NCBI GenBank assembly: GCA_015711795.1
Contig: JACVJC010000003.1
Coordinates: 1 to 44,354, forward strand
DNA length: 44,354 bases
Direction: 5' to 3'
Source: Candidatus Geothermocultor quzhuomuensis
GTDB taxonomy: Bacteria > Actinomycetota > Aquicultoria > Geothermocultorales > Geothermocultoraceae
The translations under genes were made by a program, and so were the position numbers. Of this stretch, positions 17,431 to 24,421 are shown in pieces. The notes beneath the pieces were generated by a model. That model searched no databases. It was not told the DNA's origin and saw only the letters and a list, made by a program, of their open reading frames with translations. Every line of letters starts with the position of its first letter. The first letter of the stretch is position 1.

Positions 17431-18510
17431 TTACTTGTTTCTGACTTCATAAGCTCTTCTTTTAATTTCTTCAATTTGGGAAAGGCTAAGAGCACGGTCA
17501 AAGCTTCTTAAACCAGCCAGCTCAAAACCATGTTTACTGGCTAATTTCATCATTTCATTCACTCTCTCGAGGCTAATTTCCTTCCCAAGAGTGTAGTTTT
17601 CATATCTCTCTTCCAGAGCAAGAATCATCGTCTCAGCGATACAAGCAAGAACTAACCCTTTAGGAAGTCCTATGTCAAAATCAAAATGAACTTTACCAGG
17701 TGCCTTGACTACCCCTCCATCAATTACTAAAACATCAGGGCGAACTTTCACTACCGCTTCAGCGACATCTCTAGGCCGAGCAACATCACAAATGACCGCT
17801 CCCGACTTAATATCTTTTGGATTGATAATTGCTTCTATTGCTCCCGTAACAGTCACAACTACATCTGCTTCTTTAATTAAAGAAATATTGGTCGAGCTAT
17901 AAACCTCCCCTGAACTTCGGCTCTCTACTTTTTCTCTTACCCTTTCCAAATCACTTTTATTCCGCCCAATTAAAATTACCCTTTTGAAGTAAGGAGTAAG
18001 ATAAAAAGAGCAAACCGAGCCAATAGAGCCAGTTGCTCCTACCACCGCTAATGTTGAATTTTTCAAATTAATCTCCATTAACTCAGCTGCTTTTAAAGTT
18101 CCTTCAATAGCTGTTCCAATAGTATAAGTGTTCCCAGTCGTTATTGGAATGTCAACTACTTTCGCTAATTTTCTCCCTCCATTCCCAACAATAGCAGTAT
18201 GAGCTCCTAAACCAACAATTTTAGCTCCCTCTCTTTTAGCTACTTTGCACCCCTTGACTAACTTTTTAATAACATATTCCTCTTCAAGCTCATAAAATTG
18301 CCAGGTAAGAAGAGGAATAGCGATAAAAAAACCATCAGCCGTAACACCTGTCTTTGATGTAAGCCCTGTTATTTGGGATAAAACAAAAGGACGCCTTCTC
18401 TTTAAGACAGAAGCAACAAGCTTGGAAGAGACTTTCTTAGCAATCTTATATTTCTTGGCTACATCCTCAATGCTCATAGGATGAACAAAAAAAGCAAATA
18501 CCCCTTTCAT
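17431..18510 (-). CDS. Acyl-ACP reductase-like NAD(P)-dependent enzyme
   Basis: 359 aa. Comparison from memory with cyanobacterial long-chain acyl-ACP reductase (AAR) shows matches along the whole length. The N-terminal FFVHPMSIEDVAKKY parallels IGHLTSLEQA of AAR. ITGLTSKTGVTADGFFI follows. TTGNTYTIG at 124-132 parallels TTGNTHTAY. The Rossmann motif is VVGATGSIGSVC (157-168). Near the C-terminus LACIAETMILALEE places C290 where AAR has the cysteine that forms the acyl thioester (ACFAEAM). AAR reduces fatty acyl-ACP to aldehydes. Here the substrate is unknown and no aldehyde-deformylating oxygenase is nearby. Automatic annotation may call this a shikimate or amino-acid dehydrogenase. Ribosome site GGAGGAG; it follows the preceding gene by 20 bp in a three-gene operon. 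Confidence 0.8.
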   Translation of the reverse strand: MKGVFAFFVHPMSIEDVAKKYKIAKKVSSKLVASVLKRRRPFVLSQITGLTSKTGVTADGFFIAIPLLTWQFYELEEEYVIKKLVKGCKVAKREGAKIVGLGAHTAIVGNGGRKLAKVVDIPITTGNTYTIGTAIEGTLKAAELMEINLKNSTLAVVGATGSIGSVCSFYLTPYFKRVILIGRNKSDLERVREKVESRSSGEVYSSTNISLIKEADVVVTVTGAIEAIINPKDIKSGAVICDVARPRDVAEAVVKVRPDVLVIDGGVVKAPGKVHFDFDIGLPKGLVLACIAETMILALEERYENYTLGKEISLERVNEMMKLASKHGFELAGLRSFDRALSLSQIEEIKRRAYEVRNK

Positions 18511-18530
18511 TTACTCCTCCAACAAGCCTC

Positions 18531-19433
18531 TCAATTAAGCTTTTCAATTCGGGGCTTAAAGTCGAGTTTACTTAATAAATTAAGATAATCTCCAGGTTTT
18601 GTCTCCTCCCAACTTTTTCCCAAAAGACTTAAAAAGAGAGCTTCTAAAACATTAGTCCCAAAAGAGCGTCCTTCAAATTCAGGAGTAGTTGTAATAAGAT
18701 ACTCCACTCCTCTATTTCTTAAATCTTCTACATCCTTTGGGGTAACAGTATTGGTAATCACCCACTTATCCTTCATTTCTTGAGGCATATATTTTCGGAT
18801 AAAAAGAAAATCGCCCGCAATAACTTGGGCTTCTCGATAATACTTGGCATATTTCTCCTCCGGTTCTTTTTCTTGAGATTTACCAGTGGGATAAAGCATT
18901 TTAAAAGGCATTTTGGTAACAATGGGGAGAAGAAGTCGGGCAAAAATATAAAAGGTTTGAAAAGACCTTATTGAAATGGGAATTTTAAGCCCGAAAATTA
19001 AATCACCATAAATGATTTGACAACCCTCCTCGTGAAAAGCTTCAGCCATTCCAAATCTATCAACGGCACTGACCATCAAGACCTTTTTCCCTTTTAAACT
19101 AAAACCTTCCTTTACTAAATATCTAATTACTTCGCGCTCAAGGGTATTTTTTAAGCCACTACCATCAACAACAGGAGTTTTTCTAACTGCTTCCTTAAGC
19201 TTTTTAGCATCTCTAATCATATATTTTTTATTTCCGGCCCAAAGATACAAATCAATACCACCTAAGCCAATAGCTGCCACTTTTCCATCAAGCTCTCTTA
19301 AAAGAGAAATTGCTTTCTTGAAGTCTCCATCAGTACCAACCCGGGAAATCTTAAATTTCTCTCCCAAAAGCTCAACTTCAACGCTGTGATCTCTTTTTGA
19401 AGAGCCTAAACTTACGCTGACGACTTCTTTCAA
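18531..19433 (-). CDS. Conserved protein of the 'quinate 5-dehydrogenase' label
   Basis: 300 aa, function not established. From memory, close relatives in Clostridia are labelled quinate 5-dehydrogenase, but I see no experiment-level basis for that. Visible features: AAIGLGGIDLYLW (about 54-66) and KGKKVLMVSAVDRFGMAEAF (about 117-136), which looks like a nucleotide-binding beta-alpha unit. A hydrophobic stretch IYGDLIFGLKIPISIRSFQT runs into FYIFARLLLPIV (about 145-175) and could contact membrane. A C-terminal VITNTVTPKDVEDLRNRGV follows. The start is a TTG (19433, or 19436) 6 bp after a strong GGGAGG, inside the end of the upstream regulator gene, so the two overlap by 56 bases. It sits between an XRE regulator and the acyl-ACP-reductase-like gene, which suggests one shared pathway. 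Confidence 0.75.
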   Translation of the reverse strand: MKEVVSVSLGSSKRDHSVEVELLGEKFKISRVGTDGDFKKAISLLRELDGKVAAIGLGGIDLYLWAGNKKYMIRDAKKLKEAVRKTPVVDGSGLKNTLEREVIRYLVKEGFSLKGKKVLMVSAVDRFGMAEAFHEEGCQIIYGDLIFGLKIPISIRSFQTFYIFARLLLPIVTKMPFKMLYPTGKSQEKEPEEKYAKYYREAQVIAGDFLFIRKYMPQEMKDKWVITNTVTPKDVEDLRNRGVEYLITTTPEFEGRSFGTNVLEALFLSLLGKSWEETKPGDYLNLLSKLDFKPRIEKLN

Positions 19434-19980
19434 CAAAAACCTCCCATCTCTTTTTCCTTGGTAAACTTTCTAATAAAAGCTGACCAAGCTTATTAAGGTC
19501 AACATCTATACTTTCTTTAATAGGAGATCTCCCTATCTTTACACCAATGACCTTATCACCAAAAATCTTTTCAGCTATAGAAATCCTCCAATCAGAACCG
19601 AGAAAAACAATTACATCAAAATCCTTTAAAAAGGCAATAAGCTCCAAAATCTCATTAAAGAGTTCTACCCCACTTCGGCTTTCCACGAATTGATAACGCT
19701 CTTCTTCACCTAAGAGATAAACAAAGTCAACTCCTTTCTCTAAAGCTAACTTTTCTATCTCTTCCTTATTGGCAACGGGAAAACCAACTAAAGCAACTCT
19801 CTTTCCTTTCCTTATTTCACCTAAGCCTTCAAGATGAGAAATAAAAGAGCGATCTACCCCAATTTTCTTAGCCACTTCGGACTGGGTCGAACCTTTAGCC
19901 CTTAACTGAAGAATCTTATTGACTAAGTTAACTAACTTGTCTCGACTTATTACCTTATCTCCAACTCGAATTAATTCCAT
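19378..19980 (-). CDS. XRE-type HTH regulator with C-terminal sensor-like domain
   Basis: 200 aa. An N-terminal helix-turn-helix of the Cro/C1 type is clear: QSEVAKKIGVDRSFISHLEG (about 33-52). The rest (GKRVALVGFPVANKEEIEKL..., DVIVFLGSDWRISIAEKIFG, KVIGVKIGRSPIKESIDVD) looks like an alpha/beta domain that could bind a ligand. It is the first gene of the operon with the 'quinate dehydrogenase'-like and acyl-ACP-reductase-like genes. A longer GTG start at 20019 is possible, but that codon lies inside the promoter spacer (TTGACT-16-TAAAAT, 20037-20010). The ATG at 19980 is therefore preferred, although its ribosome site is weak. A dyad just after the -10 suggests autoregulation. Confidence 0.82.
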   Translation of the reverse strand: MELIRVGDKVISRDKLVNLVNKILQLRAKGSTQSEVAKKIGVDRSFISHLEGLGEIRKGKRVALVGFPVANKEEIEKLALEKGVDFVYLLGEEERYQFVESRSGVELFNEILELIAFLKDFDVIVFLGSDWRISIAEKIFGDKVIGVKIGRSPIKESIDVDLNKLGQLLLESLPRKKRWEVFVERSRQRKFRLFKKRSQR

Positions 19981-19990
19981 CCCATGTTTC

Positions 19991-20010
19991 TGTGCACATT
20001 TTTGTGAACA
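19991..20010. promoter_or_regulatory. Candidate operator dyad for the XRE regulator
   Basis: TGTGCAC-N6-GTGAACA, seven-base arms matching at six positions, lies immediately downstream of the -10 of the XRE operon and covers its predicted transcription start. That position suits repression by the first gene's own product. It is about 50 bp from the opposed promoter of the KaiC-like operon. Confidence 0.5.
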
Positions 20011-20037
20011 TTTTACCACTTCAAATTAAAAAGTCAA
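20010..20037 (-). promoter_or_regulatory. Promoter of the XRE / acyl-reductase-like operon
   Basis: Minus strand TTGACT (20037-20032), 16-bp spacer, TAAAAT (20015-20010). It matches the vegetative consensus at nine or ten of twelve positions. The predicted start falls inside the 19991-20010 dyad. Confidence 0.65.
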
Positions 20038-20060
20038 ATTCTGGATAACAAACTATCCTG

Positions 20061-20089
20061 TTGCAAAAGTTACTTAGCTAGATTAAAAT
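20061..20089 (+). promoter_or_regulatory. Promoter of the HTH-KaiC-membrane protein operon
   Basis: TTGCAA (20061-20066), 17-bp spacer, TAAAAT (20084-20089). The start site near 20096 leaves a very short leader that consists of little more than the ribosome site AAAGGAGGG (20096-20103 region) before ATG 20107. It is divergent from the XRE promoter, whose -35 lies only 24 bp away. Confidence 0.6.
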
Positions 20090-20106
20090 TGAAAAAAGGA
20101 GGGAAT

Positions 20107-20454
20107 ATGGATATTGACTATCTTTCCCCTGAAATGGAGAGCTTTGTTGAAAAATATGTTGACTCCTTCCTTGCTTGGGATTTAATTGTTTTTTTTCATC
20201 AAAATCCTCAAGCAATTGATTCTTCTTATAACTTGTCCCTTCGCTTAGGAAGGAAAGAAAGGGATGTCAAAGAAGCCTTAAAGAAATTAGTTGAAAAAGG
20301 GGTGTTAAAAGAAAAGGGGGAAGAAAACCCATTATATATTTATTCTCCTCTAGATGAAGTAAGAGAGAAAGTAGACCAGTTTGTTCAGTCCTTATCTTCA
20401 AGAACCTTTCGCTTGCAGGTTCTTTCCTTAGTTTTGAAAAAAGGGAGGAGATAA
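20107..20454 (+). CDS. Winged-helix DNA-binding protein
   Basis: 115 aa. A winged helix-turn-helix is predicted from AWDLIVFFHQNP, SYNLSLRLGRKERDVKEALK (about 43-62, helices 2 and 3) and LVEKGVLKEKGEENPLYIYS (wing). A C-terminal helix (VREKVDQFVQSLSS) may dimerise. The start ATG at 20107 sits 4 bp after a strong AAAGGAGGG. An in-frame ATG at 20089 overlaps the -10 of the promoter and is rejected. The stop codon is immediately followed by the GTG start of the KaiC-like gene, so the two are translated together. It may be the DNA-binding output of that ATPase, by analogy with other HTH-KaiC pairs. This is inference from context. Confidence 0.82.
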   Translation: MDIDYLSPEMESFVEKYVDSFLAWDLIVFFHQNPQAIDSSYNLSLRLGRKERDVKEALKKLVEKGVLKEKGEENPLYIYSPLDEVREKVDQFVQSLSSRTFRLQVLSLVLKKGRR

Positions 20455-21222
20455 GTGGAGAGAGTAAAGACGGGAATAACCTCTCTTGATGAAATGCTTT
20501 CAGGTGGCCTTTTAAAAGGAACGGTTTGCTTAGTAAAAGGAGCTCCTGGAAGCGGTAAGACCTCAATTGGACTGGAATTTATTTCAAGGGGGATAGAGGA
20601 ATTTTCTGAAAACGGGCTTATTGTCACCTTTGAACATTTCCCTCAACAAATTTATCGAGATGCTTTATCCTTAGGCTTTGACTTAAAGACATATGAGGAA
20701 GAAAAAAAGCTTAAAATCTTATTTACCTCCCCTTCTCTTTTTATCCAATTAATAGAAGAAGCTGATGGAGAATTTGATGAAATAGTTTCTAAATATGAGA
20801 TAAAAAGGTGCTTAATCGACTCCATTAACCATTTAGAAACACTATCACCTGACCCCAAAATCTTAAGGGAAAAAATTTATTCCTTTGTAAACGCCATAAA
20901 AAGACATGAAATCACCTCAATGGTAACCCAAGAAGACCTATCCTTAACTGGTGAACTTAAAGCTATTGAGTATGGAATCTCATACATTGCCGATACCTTA
21001 ATCCAGCTTCGCTTTGTTGAGATTGAATCCTCTTTAGAAAAAGCCATCTTAATTGTTAAACAAAGAGCTTCAGGTCATGACAAAAAAATAAGAAAATTTG
21101 AGATCACAAAAGAAGGAGTAAAGATAGAAAAAGAATTTAAAGGGCTGGAAGGGATCCTTTCAGGTAGCCCAACTAAAAGTATCCTAGAGAAATTTACAGA
21201 GATAAAAGATAAAATTATTTAA
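20455..21222 (+). CDS. Single-domain KaiC/Rad55-like ATPase
   Basis: 255 aa with one RecA-fold KaiC domain, not the two of cyanobacterial KaiC. It begins with the family start VKTGITSLDEMLSGGLLKGT. Walker A is GAPGSGKT (30-37) and the Walker B-like strand is RCLIDSINHLE (about 122-132). The catalytic pair usually written EE after the third strand is E60-H61 here (VTFEHFP), so hydrolysis may be slow or altered. IKQRASGHDKKIRKFEITKEG near the C-terminus is the typical end of this family (VKxRxSxHxxxxRxFEIT). The GTG start is preceded by GGGAGGAG and directly abuts the HTH gene. Such ATPases often act as signalling switches. The target here is unknown. Confidence 0.87.
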   Translation: MERVKTGITSLDEMLSGGLLKGTVCLVKGAPGSGKTSIGLEFISRGIEEFSENGLIVTFEHFPQQIYRDALSLGFDLKTYEEEKKLKILFTSPSLFIQLIEEADGEFDEIVSKYEIKRCLIDSINHLETLSPDPKILREKIYSFVNAIKRHEITSMVTQEDLSLTGELKAIEYGISYIADTLIQLRFVEIESSLEKAILIVKQRASGHDKKIRKFEITKEGVKIEKEFKGLEGILSGSPTKSILEKFTEIKDKII

Positions 21223-21233
21223 GGAAAAACCTA

Positions 21234-21863
21234 ATGGAGCAATGGCTCTATTGGACAAGAATTTTTTGTATTTTACTTTCTTTAGCTTTAACTGGCTTAA
21301 TGCTAGAGCGATATTTGGTGAAAAGAGAGTACCACCTTCTTATTTGGATGGTGGCTTGGCTAACGGTTGCGGGAAGAGTTACTTGGGAAACCTTTCTCCC
21401 TAAAAAACTTGGTTTCAACTTTATTAATGACTTCCTAACCATCACTCACGATTTACTTTGGTTCATTGGTTTAGTTATCCTTTTAGAAGGAACATCCTTG
21501 CTGAAATTTATCTTTCCCTTCACCTACTTAGCTCTTCACTCCTTGCTCAGTGCTATCTTTTACTTTGGGCTAAAAAGTAACATTCTTGGAGCAATCGAAT
21601 CCTCTATCTTTACCCATCCAATTCTTCTCTTTATTTTGTCCTGGTATTTTTATCTGTGTTTCAAGGCTCTTAAAAGTCTAGGAGCTAAAATAATTAGCTT
21701 TTCTTACCTTCTCTGGGCTCTCGATTACATAATTTTTGGTGTCCCTTATTTCGGAATGGGAATGCAATTAGCAGGAGTTTTAGGTTGGAGCATTGGCCTT
21801 ATCTTTAGAATCTCAATTTTCATTGGCTTTCTTATCTTAATAAGGGAAGAACAACCTTCTTAG
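21234..21863 (+). CDS. Seven-helix membrane protein, possible sensor
   Basis: 209 aa, nearly all hydrophobic, with about seven membrane helices (for example ILLSLALTGLMLERYLV, LLIWMVAWLTVAG, LLWFIGLVILLEG, FTYLALHSLLSAIFYFG and a last helix IFIGFLILIREE). No catalytic domain follows. The pattern resembles free-standing versions of the N-terminal membrane sensor modules of histidine kinases, but I cannot name a family. Ribosome site AAGGA 6 bp before ATG 21234, 11 bp after the KaiC-like gene, so it is the third gene of that operon. Its stop overlaps the convergent coaX stop by 4 bp. The neighbour suggests it senses a membrane signal and passes it to the ATPase; this is inference. Confidence 0.72.
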   Translation: MEQWLYWTRIFCILLSLALTGLMLERYLVKREYHLLIWMVAWLTVAGRVTWETFLPKKLGFNFINDFLTITHDLLWFIGLVILLEGTSLLKFIFPFTYLALHSLLSAIFYFGLKSNILGAIESSIFTHPILLFILSWYFYLCFKALKSLGAKIISFSYLLWALDYIIFGVPYFGMGMQLAGVLGWSIGLIFRISIFIGFLILIREEQPS

Positions 21864-22639
21864 CTATTTTTATCATAAATTTTTTTTAAACCAATCAGAG
21901 TCAAGTTAGGATTATGCTCATCAATGGACTGACAAGCTGAAACCATCAAATGAGAAAGTCCTCCTGTGGCAATGACTATTGGTTTACCCTCAATTTCTTC
22001 TCTTATTTTTTTTATCAAAGTGTCAACTTGCCCAGCAAAACCATAGATAATACCGGACTGAAGACTTGTACGAGTGTTCTTGCCAATGACTGAGGGTGGC
22101 TTTTCTAAATCAACTCGGGAAAGACGGTCTGCTTTTTCAAATAACGCTTCAGCTGAAATTTCAACTCCTGGAGCAATCACACCCCCTAAATATTCACCCT
22201 TCTTGGAAATAACGTCGAAGGTAGTAGCCGTCCCAAAATCAACCACAATAGAAGGAGAACCATACAGCTCTAGGGCTGCAACCGCATTGGCAATTCTATC
22301 AGCTCCAACTTCATGGGGATTATCATACATTATGGGAATCCCTGTCTTTGTTCCTGGTCCTACAATCAAGGGTTTTAAAGGAAAATATTTTTCAACCATT
22401 TCAGTAAGTGAGGTAGTTACATGAGGAACAACCGAAGAAATGACAATCCCTTTAAGGTTATTAAAGGAAAGCTGAGCTAACCTAAGAAAATTTTGTAAGG
22501 TAATAGCTAATTCATCGGCTGTTTCCTCTTTATTAGTTGAAATGCGCCAGCTCTTTAAGAGATCATCCCCCTTAAAAACACCAAAAGAGGTTTGGGTATT
22601 TCCAACATCAATAGCGAGGACTAAGTGAGCCTTCTCCAT
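21860..22639 (-). CDS. coaX: Type III pantothenate kinase
   Basis: 259 aa. First step of CoA synthesis: pantothenate to 4'-phosphopantothenate. The acetate-kinase-like fold is marked by AIDVGNTQTSFGVF (phosphate-1 loop), the family signature GADRIANAVAALELYG (about 107-122) and VVDFGTATTFDVI (phosphate-2 loop, about 127-139). Type III enzymes need a monovalent cation and are not inhibited by CoA (family knowledge). It starts 54 bp downstream of bioY and is convergent with the membrane-protein gene. Normal length, all motifs intact. Confidence 0.96.
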   Translation of the reverse strand: MEKAHLVLAIDVGNTQTSFGVFKGDDLLKSWRISTNKEETADELAITLQNFLRLAQLSFNNLKGIVISSVVPHVTTSLTEMVEKYFPLKPLIVGPGTKTGIPIMYDNPHEVGADRIANAVAALELYGSPSIVVDFGTATTFDVISKKGEYLGGVIAPGVEISAEALFEKADRLSRVDLEKPPSVIGKNTRTSLQSGIIYGFAGQVDTLIKKIREEIEGKPIVIATGGLSHLMVSACQSIDEHNPNLTLIGLKKIYDKNS

Positions 22640-22693
22640 AAAGCTATTATAGCAAAAAGATTGAAGGTCGCATGTTAAATTTTGAAAGGAAAA

Positions 22694-23245
22694 TTAAAAA
22701 TTGCTAAAGCTCAGTGCTAACTGTTTCCTTATAAAAATAGCTAGGTAAGCAGCAATCACTGCTTTAGTGACATCAAGCCAGATAAAAGGGATGACCCCTC
22801 CAATAATTGCTTTTTTTAAACCTATTTTAGTAATGATTGCTAGTTGAATAACCCCAAAGAAATAAATGACAACTATCCCAATCACCATAAAAATTAAAAT
22901 GAGAATGTAACTGGGCTCTTTTTTTAATCCTACTAGCTTTCCAACTAAAAAAGCAGCTACTACAAAGCCAAAAAGATAACCGCCAGTCGGGCCTAAAAGT
23001 ACCCCAAAACCTATTCCTCCTGCAAAAACAGGTAAACCAGCACAGCCCAAAAGGATATAAACTATCTGACTTAAGGCACCCAACCAGGGGCCTAAAACCG
23101 CGCCTGAAAGAAGGGTAAATAAAACTTGGAAAGTGATGGGAACCGGCGTGAAAGGCAAAGAAATCTTAATCCAGGCTCCTAAAGTTGTTAAAGCTGCCAT
23201 CAAGGCCGTTAAAACAAGCTCTCTCGTTAAATATTTATTTCTCAT
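22694..23245 (-). CDS. bioY: Biotin transporter BioY (ECF S component)
   Basis: 183 aa with six predicted helices. The family landmarks are LPFTPVPITFQVLFTLLSGA, LGALSQIVYILLGCAGLPVFAGG and LLGPTGGYLFGFV. BioY binds biotin at the membrane and works alone or with an EcfAA'T module. I chose the second in-frame ATG (23245) because GAGGT lies 6 bp before it; the first ATG at 23257 has no ribosome site. A perfect BirA operator (23244-23277) overlaps the start codon, ribosome site and -10, so transcription should fall when biotin is plentiful. No biotin biosynthesis gene is in the window, so salvage may matter here. Confidence 0.95.
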   Translation of the reverse strand: MRNKYLTRELVLTALMAALTTLGAWIKISLPFTPVPITFQVLFTLLSGAVLGPWLGALSQIVYILLGCAGLPVFAGGIGFGVLLGPTGGYLFGFVVAAFLVGKLVGLKKEPSYILILIFMVIGIVVIYFFGVIQLAIITKIGLKKAIIGGVIPFIWLDVTKAVIAAYLAIFIRKQLALSFSNF

Positions 23246-23277
23246 TGTTAACCTCATAAAAATATTTGGTTAACAAT
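23244..23277. promoter_or_regulatory. BirA operator of bioY
   Basis: ATTGTTAACC and GGTTAACAAT, two perfect 10-bp arms, are separated by 14 bp. This matches the known bacterial BirA box (TTGTTAACC / GGTTAACAA at this spacing). It covers the transcription start and reaches the last two bases of the -10 and the bioY start codon, a repressing position. The birA gene with an N-terminal HTH lies 180 bp upstream on the same strand. Confidence 0.9.
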
Positions 23278-23303
23278 TATACCTTTCAACCAACTAATGT
23301 CAA
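23276..23303 (-). promoter_or_regulatory. Promoter of bioY
   Basis: Minus strand TTGACA (23303-23298), 16-bp spacer and TATAAT (23281-23276), both perfect hexamers. The -10 overlaps the distal arm of the BirA operator, so the strong promoter is held by the repressor. Confidence 0.8.
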
Positions 23304-23455
23304 GGAAAAATTATTTTTCAGTTTTAAAGGTTTAAGCCTTGGAGTCTGAAGTTTCTAGACTAAAGTTGAAAATCTTTAAATTAAGTTTTTCCTTCAGTTT
23401 TTAGTCTTTAATTGAATTATTACTTCAGCTCTTCCAGCTCATTAGCGCTTTAGCT

Positions 23456-24421
23456 TTAACGGAGGTGGGTAACATCACCAGAGGTAAATGAGCGTATCTT
23501 ACCCGAGGAAAGCTCAACTAAAAGAGCGCCATCGCCATTTAAGGCAATAGCCTTGCCTTCCACAACTTCAGATAAGGTTTCAACTCTTACTGCCTTCCCT
23601 AATGTCTCAGAAAATCTCCTCCAGCTATCAAGAAAATTACTAAAATGCCCTTCTTGAAACGCAAAATAATGTTTCTCTAAATTTTCCATAAGGGAAATAA
23701 ATATTCCAAGACGATCAACTTTCTTTCCCAGCTCTTCCTTAAGAGAAGTCGCTGGGAAATCAAAATTCTTAAGAAACCTCAAATCAACATTAGCATTTAC
23801 TCCTATTCCTAAAATTACCCATTCGACTTTATCGGATTCTCCTTTCATTTCAGTAATTATTCCAGCCACTTTCTTTCCCCTGATTAAAATATCATTGGGC
23901 CATTTAATCTTAGCTGGCAAAGATAAATTTTTCTCGATGCTTTCAACTAAAGCCAGGCCCGCTAATAGAGAAATCTTGGGGACATCAATTGGATTCACTC
24001 TAGGTAAAAGAATAACTGAAAACCAAATACCCCCAAAGGGAGACTGCCAATCTCTTCCTAACCTTCCCTTTCCTTTCTTTTGAACCTCAGCCAAAACAAC
24101 TGTTCCCTCAGGAAAACCTTTTTCTGCAAGTCTTTTAGCAATTTCTTGAGTTGAATCGACACGGTAAAAATGTTTAATTTCGCAGCCAAAAGCTTTTGTT
24201 TTTAACCTTTCTTTTATTTCCCAAGGCACCAAAGCTTCGGTTAATTTAATTAAGCGGTAACCACGACCAGGAATTGCTTTTATTCGATAACCTTCTTTTT
24301 TTAAACCTGAAATGTGCTTCCAAACTGCTGTTCTGGAAAGCTTTAACTCCTGAGCCATTTTAGTTCCAGAAACAAATTTTTTTGCTTTAAGCTGTTTTAA
24401 AATATCTTCTTTCTTAAACAA
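23456..24421 (-). CDS. birA: Bifunctional biotin-[acetyl-CoA-carboxylase] ligase / repressor
   Basis: 321 aa. The N-terminal winged HTH (about 5-62, GTKMAQELKLSRTAVWKHIS) identifies the class II, repressor form. The ligase domain holds the biotinyl-5'-AMP loop KGKGRLGRDWQSPFGGIWFS (about 115-134) and IKWPNDILIRGKKVAGI (about 167-183). A C-terminal SH3-like cap ends SSGKIRSFTSGDVTHLR. It attaches biotin to carrier proteins and, as holo-repressor, binds BirA boxes. One sits at the neighbouring bioY promoter. The start overlaps the dedA stop by 8 bp, so it is translated from the nadC-dedA-birA transcript. Confidence 0.96.
   Translation of the reverse strand: MFKKEDILKQLKAKKFVSGTKMAQELKLSRTAVWKHISGLKKEGYRIKAIPGRGYRLIKLTEALVPWEIKERLKTKAFGCEIKHFYRVDSTQEIAKRLAEKGFPEGTVVLAEVQKKGKGRLGRDWQSPFGGIWFSVILLPRVNPIDVPKISLLAGLALVESIEKNLSLPAKIKWPNDILIRGKKVAGIITEMKGESDKVEWVILGIGVNANVDLRFLKNFDFPATSLKEELGKKVDRLGIFISLMENLEKHYFAFQEGHFSNFLDSWRRFSETLGKAVRVETLSEVVEGKAIALNGDGALLVELSSGKIRSFTSGDVTHLR

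Noticed and set aside
17431-18510. Annotation as shikimate dehydrogenase or amino-acid dehydrogenase
   Set aside because: The Rossmann motif alone would allow it, but the N-terminal block, TTGNT segment and cysteine block match acyl-ACP reductase much better.
19981-20019. GTG start at 20019 for the XRE regulator
   Set aside because: The codon lies within the spacer of a good promoter, upstream of the predicted transcription start.
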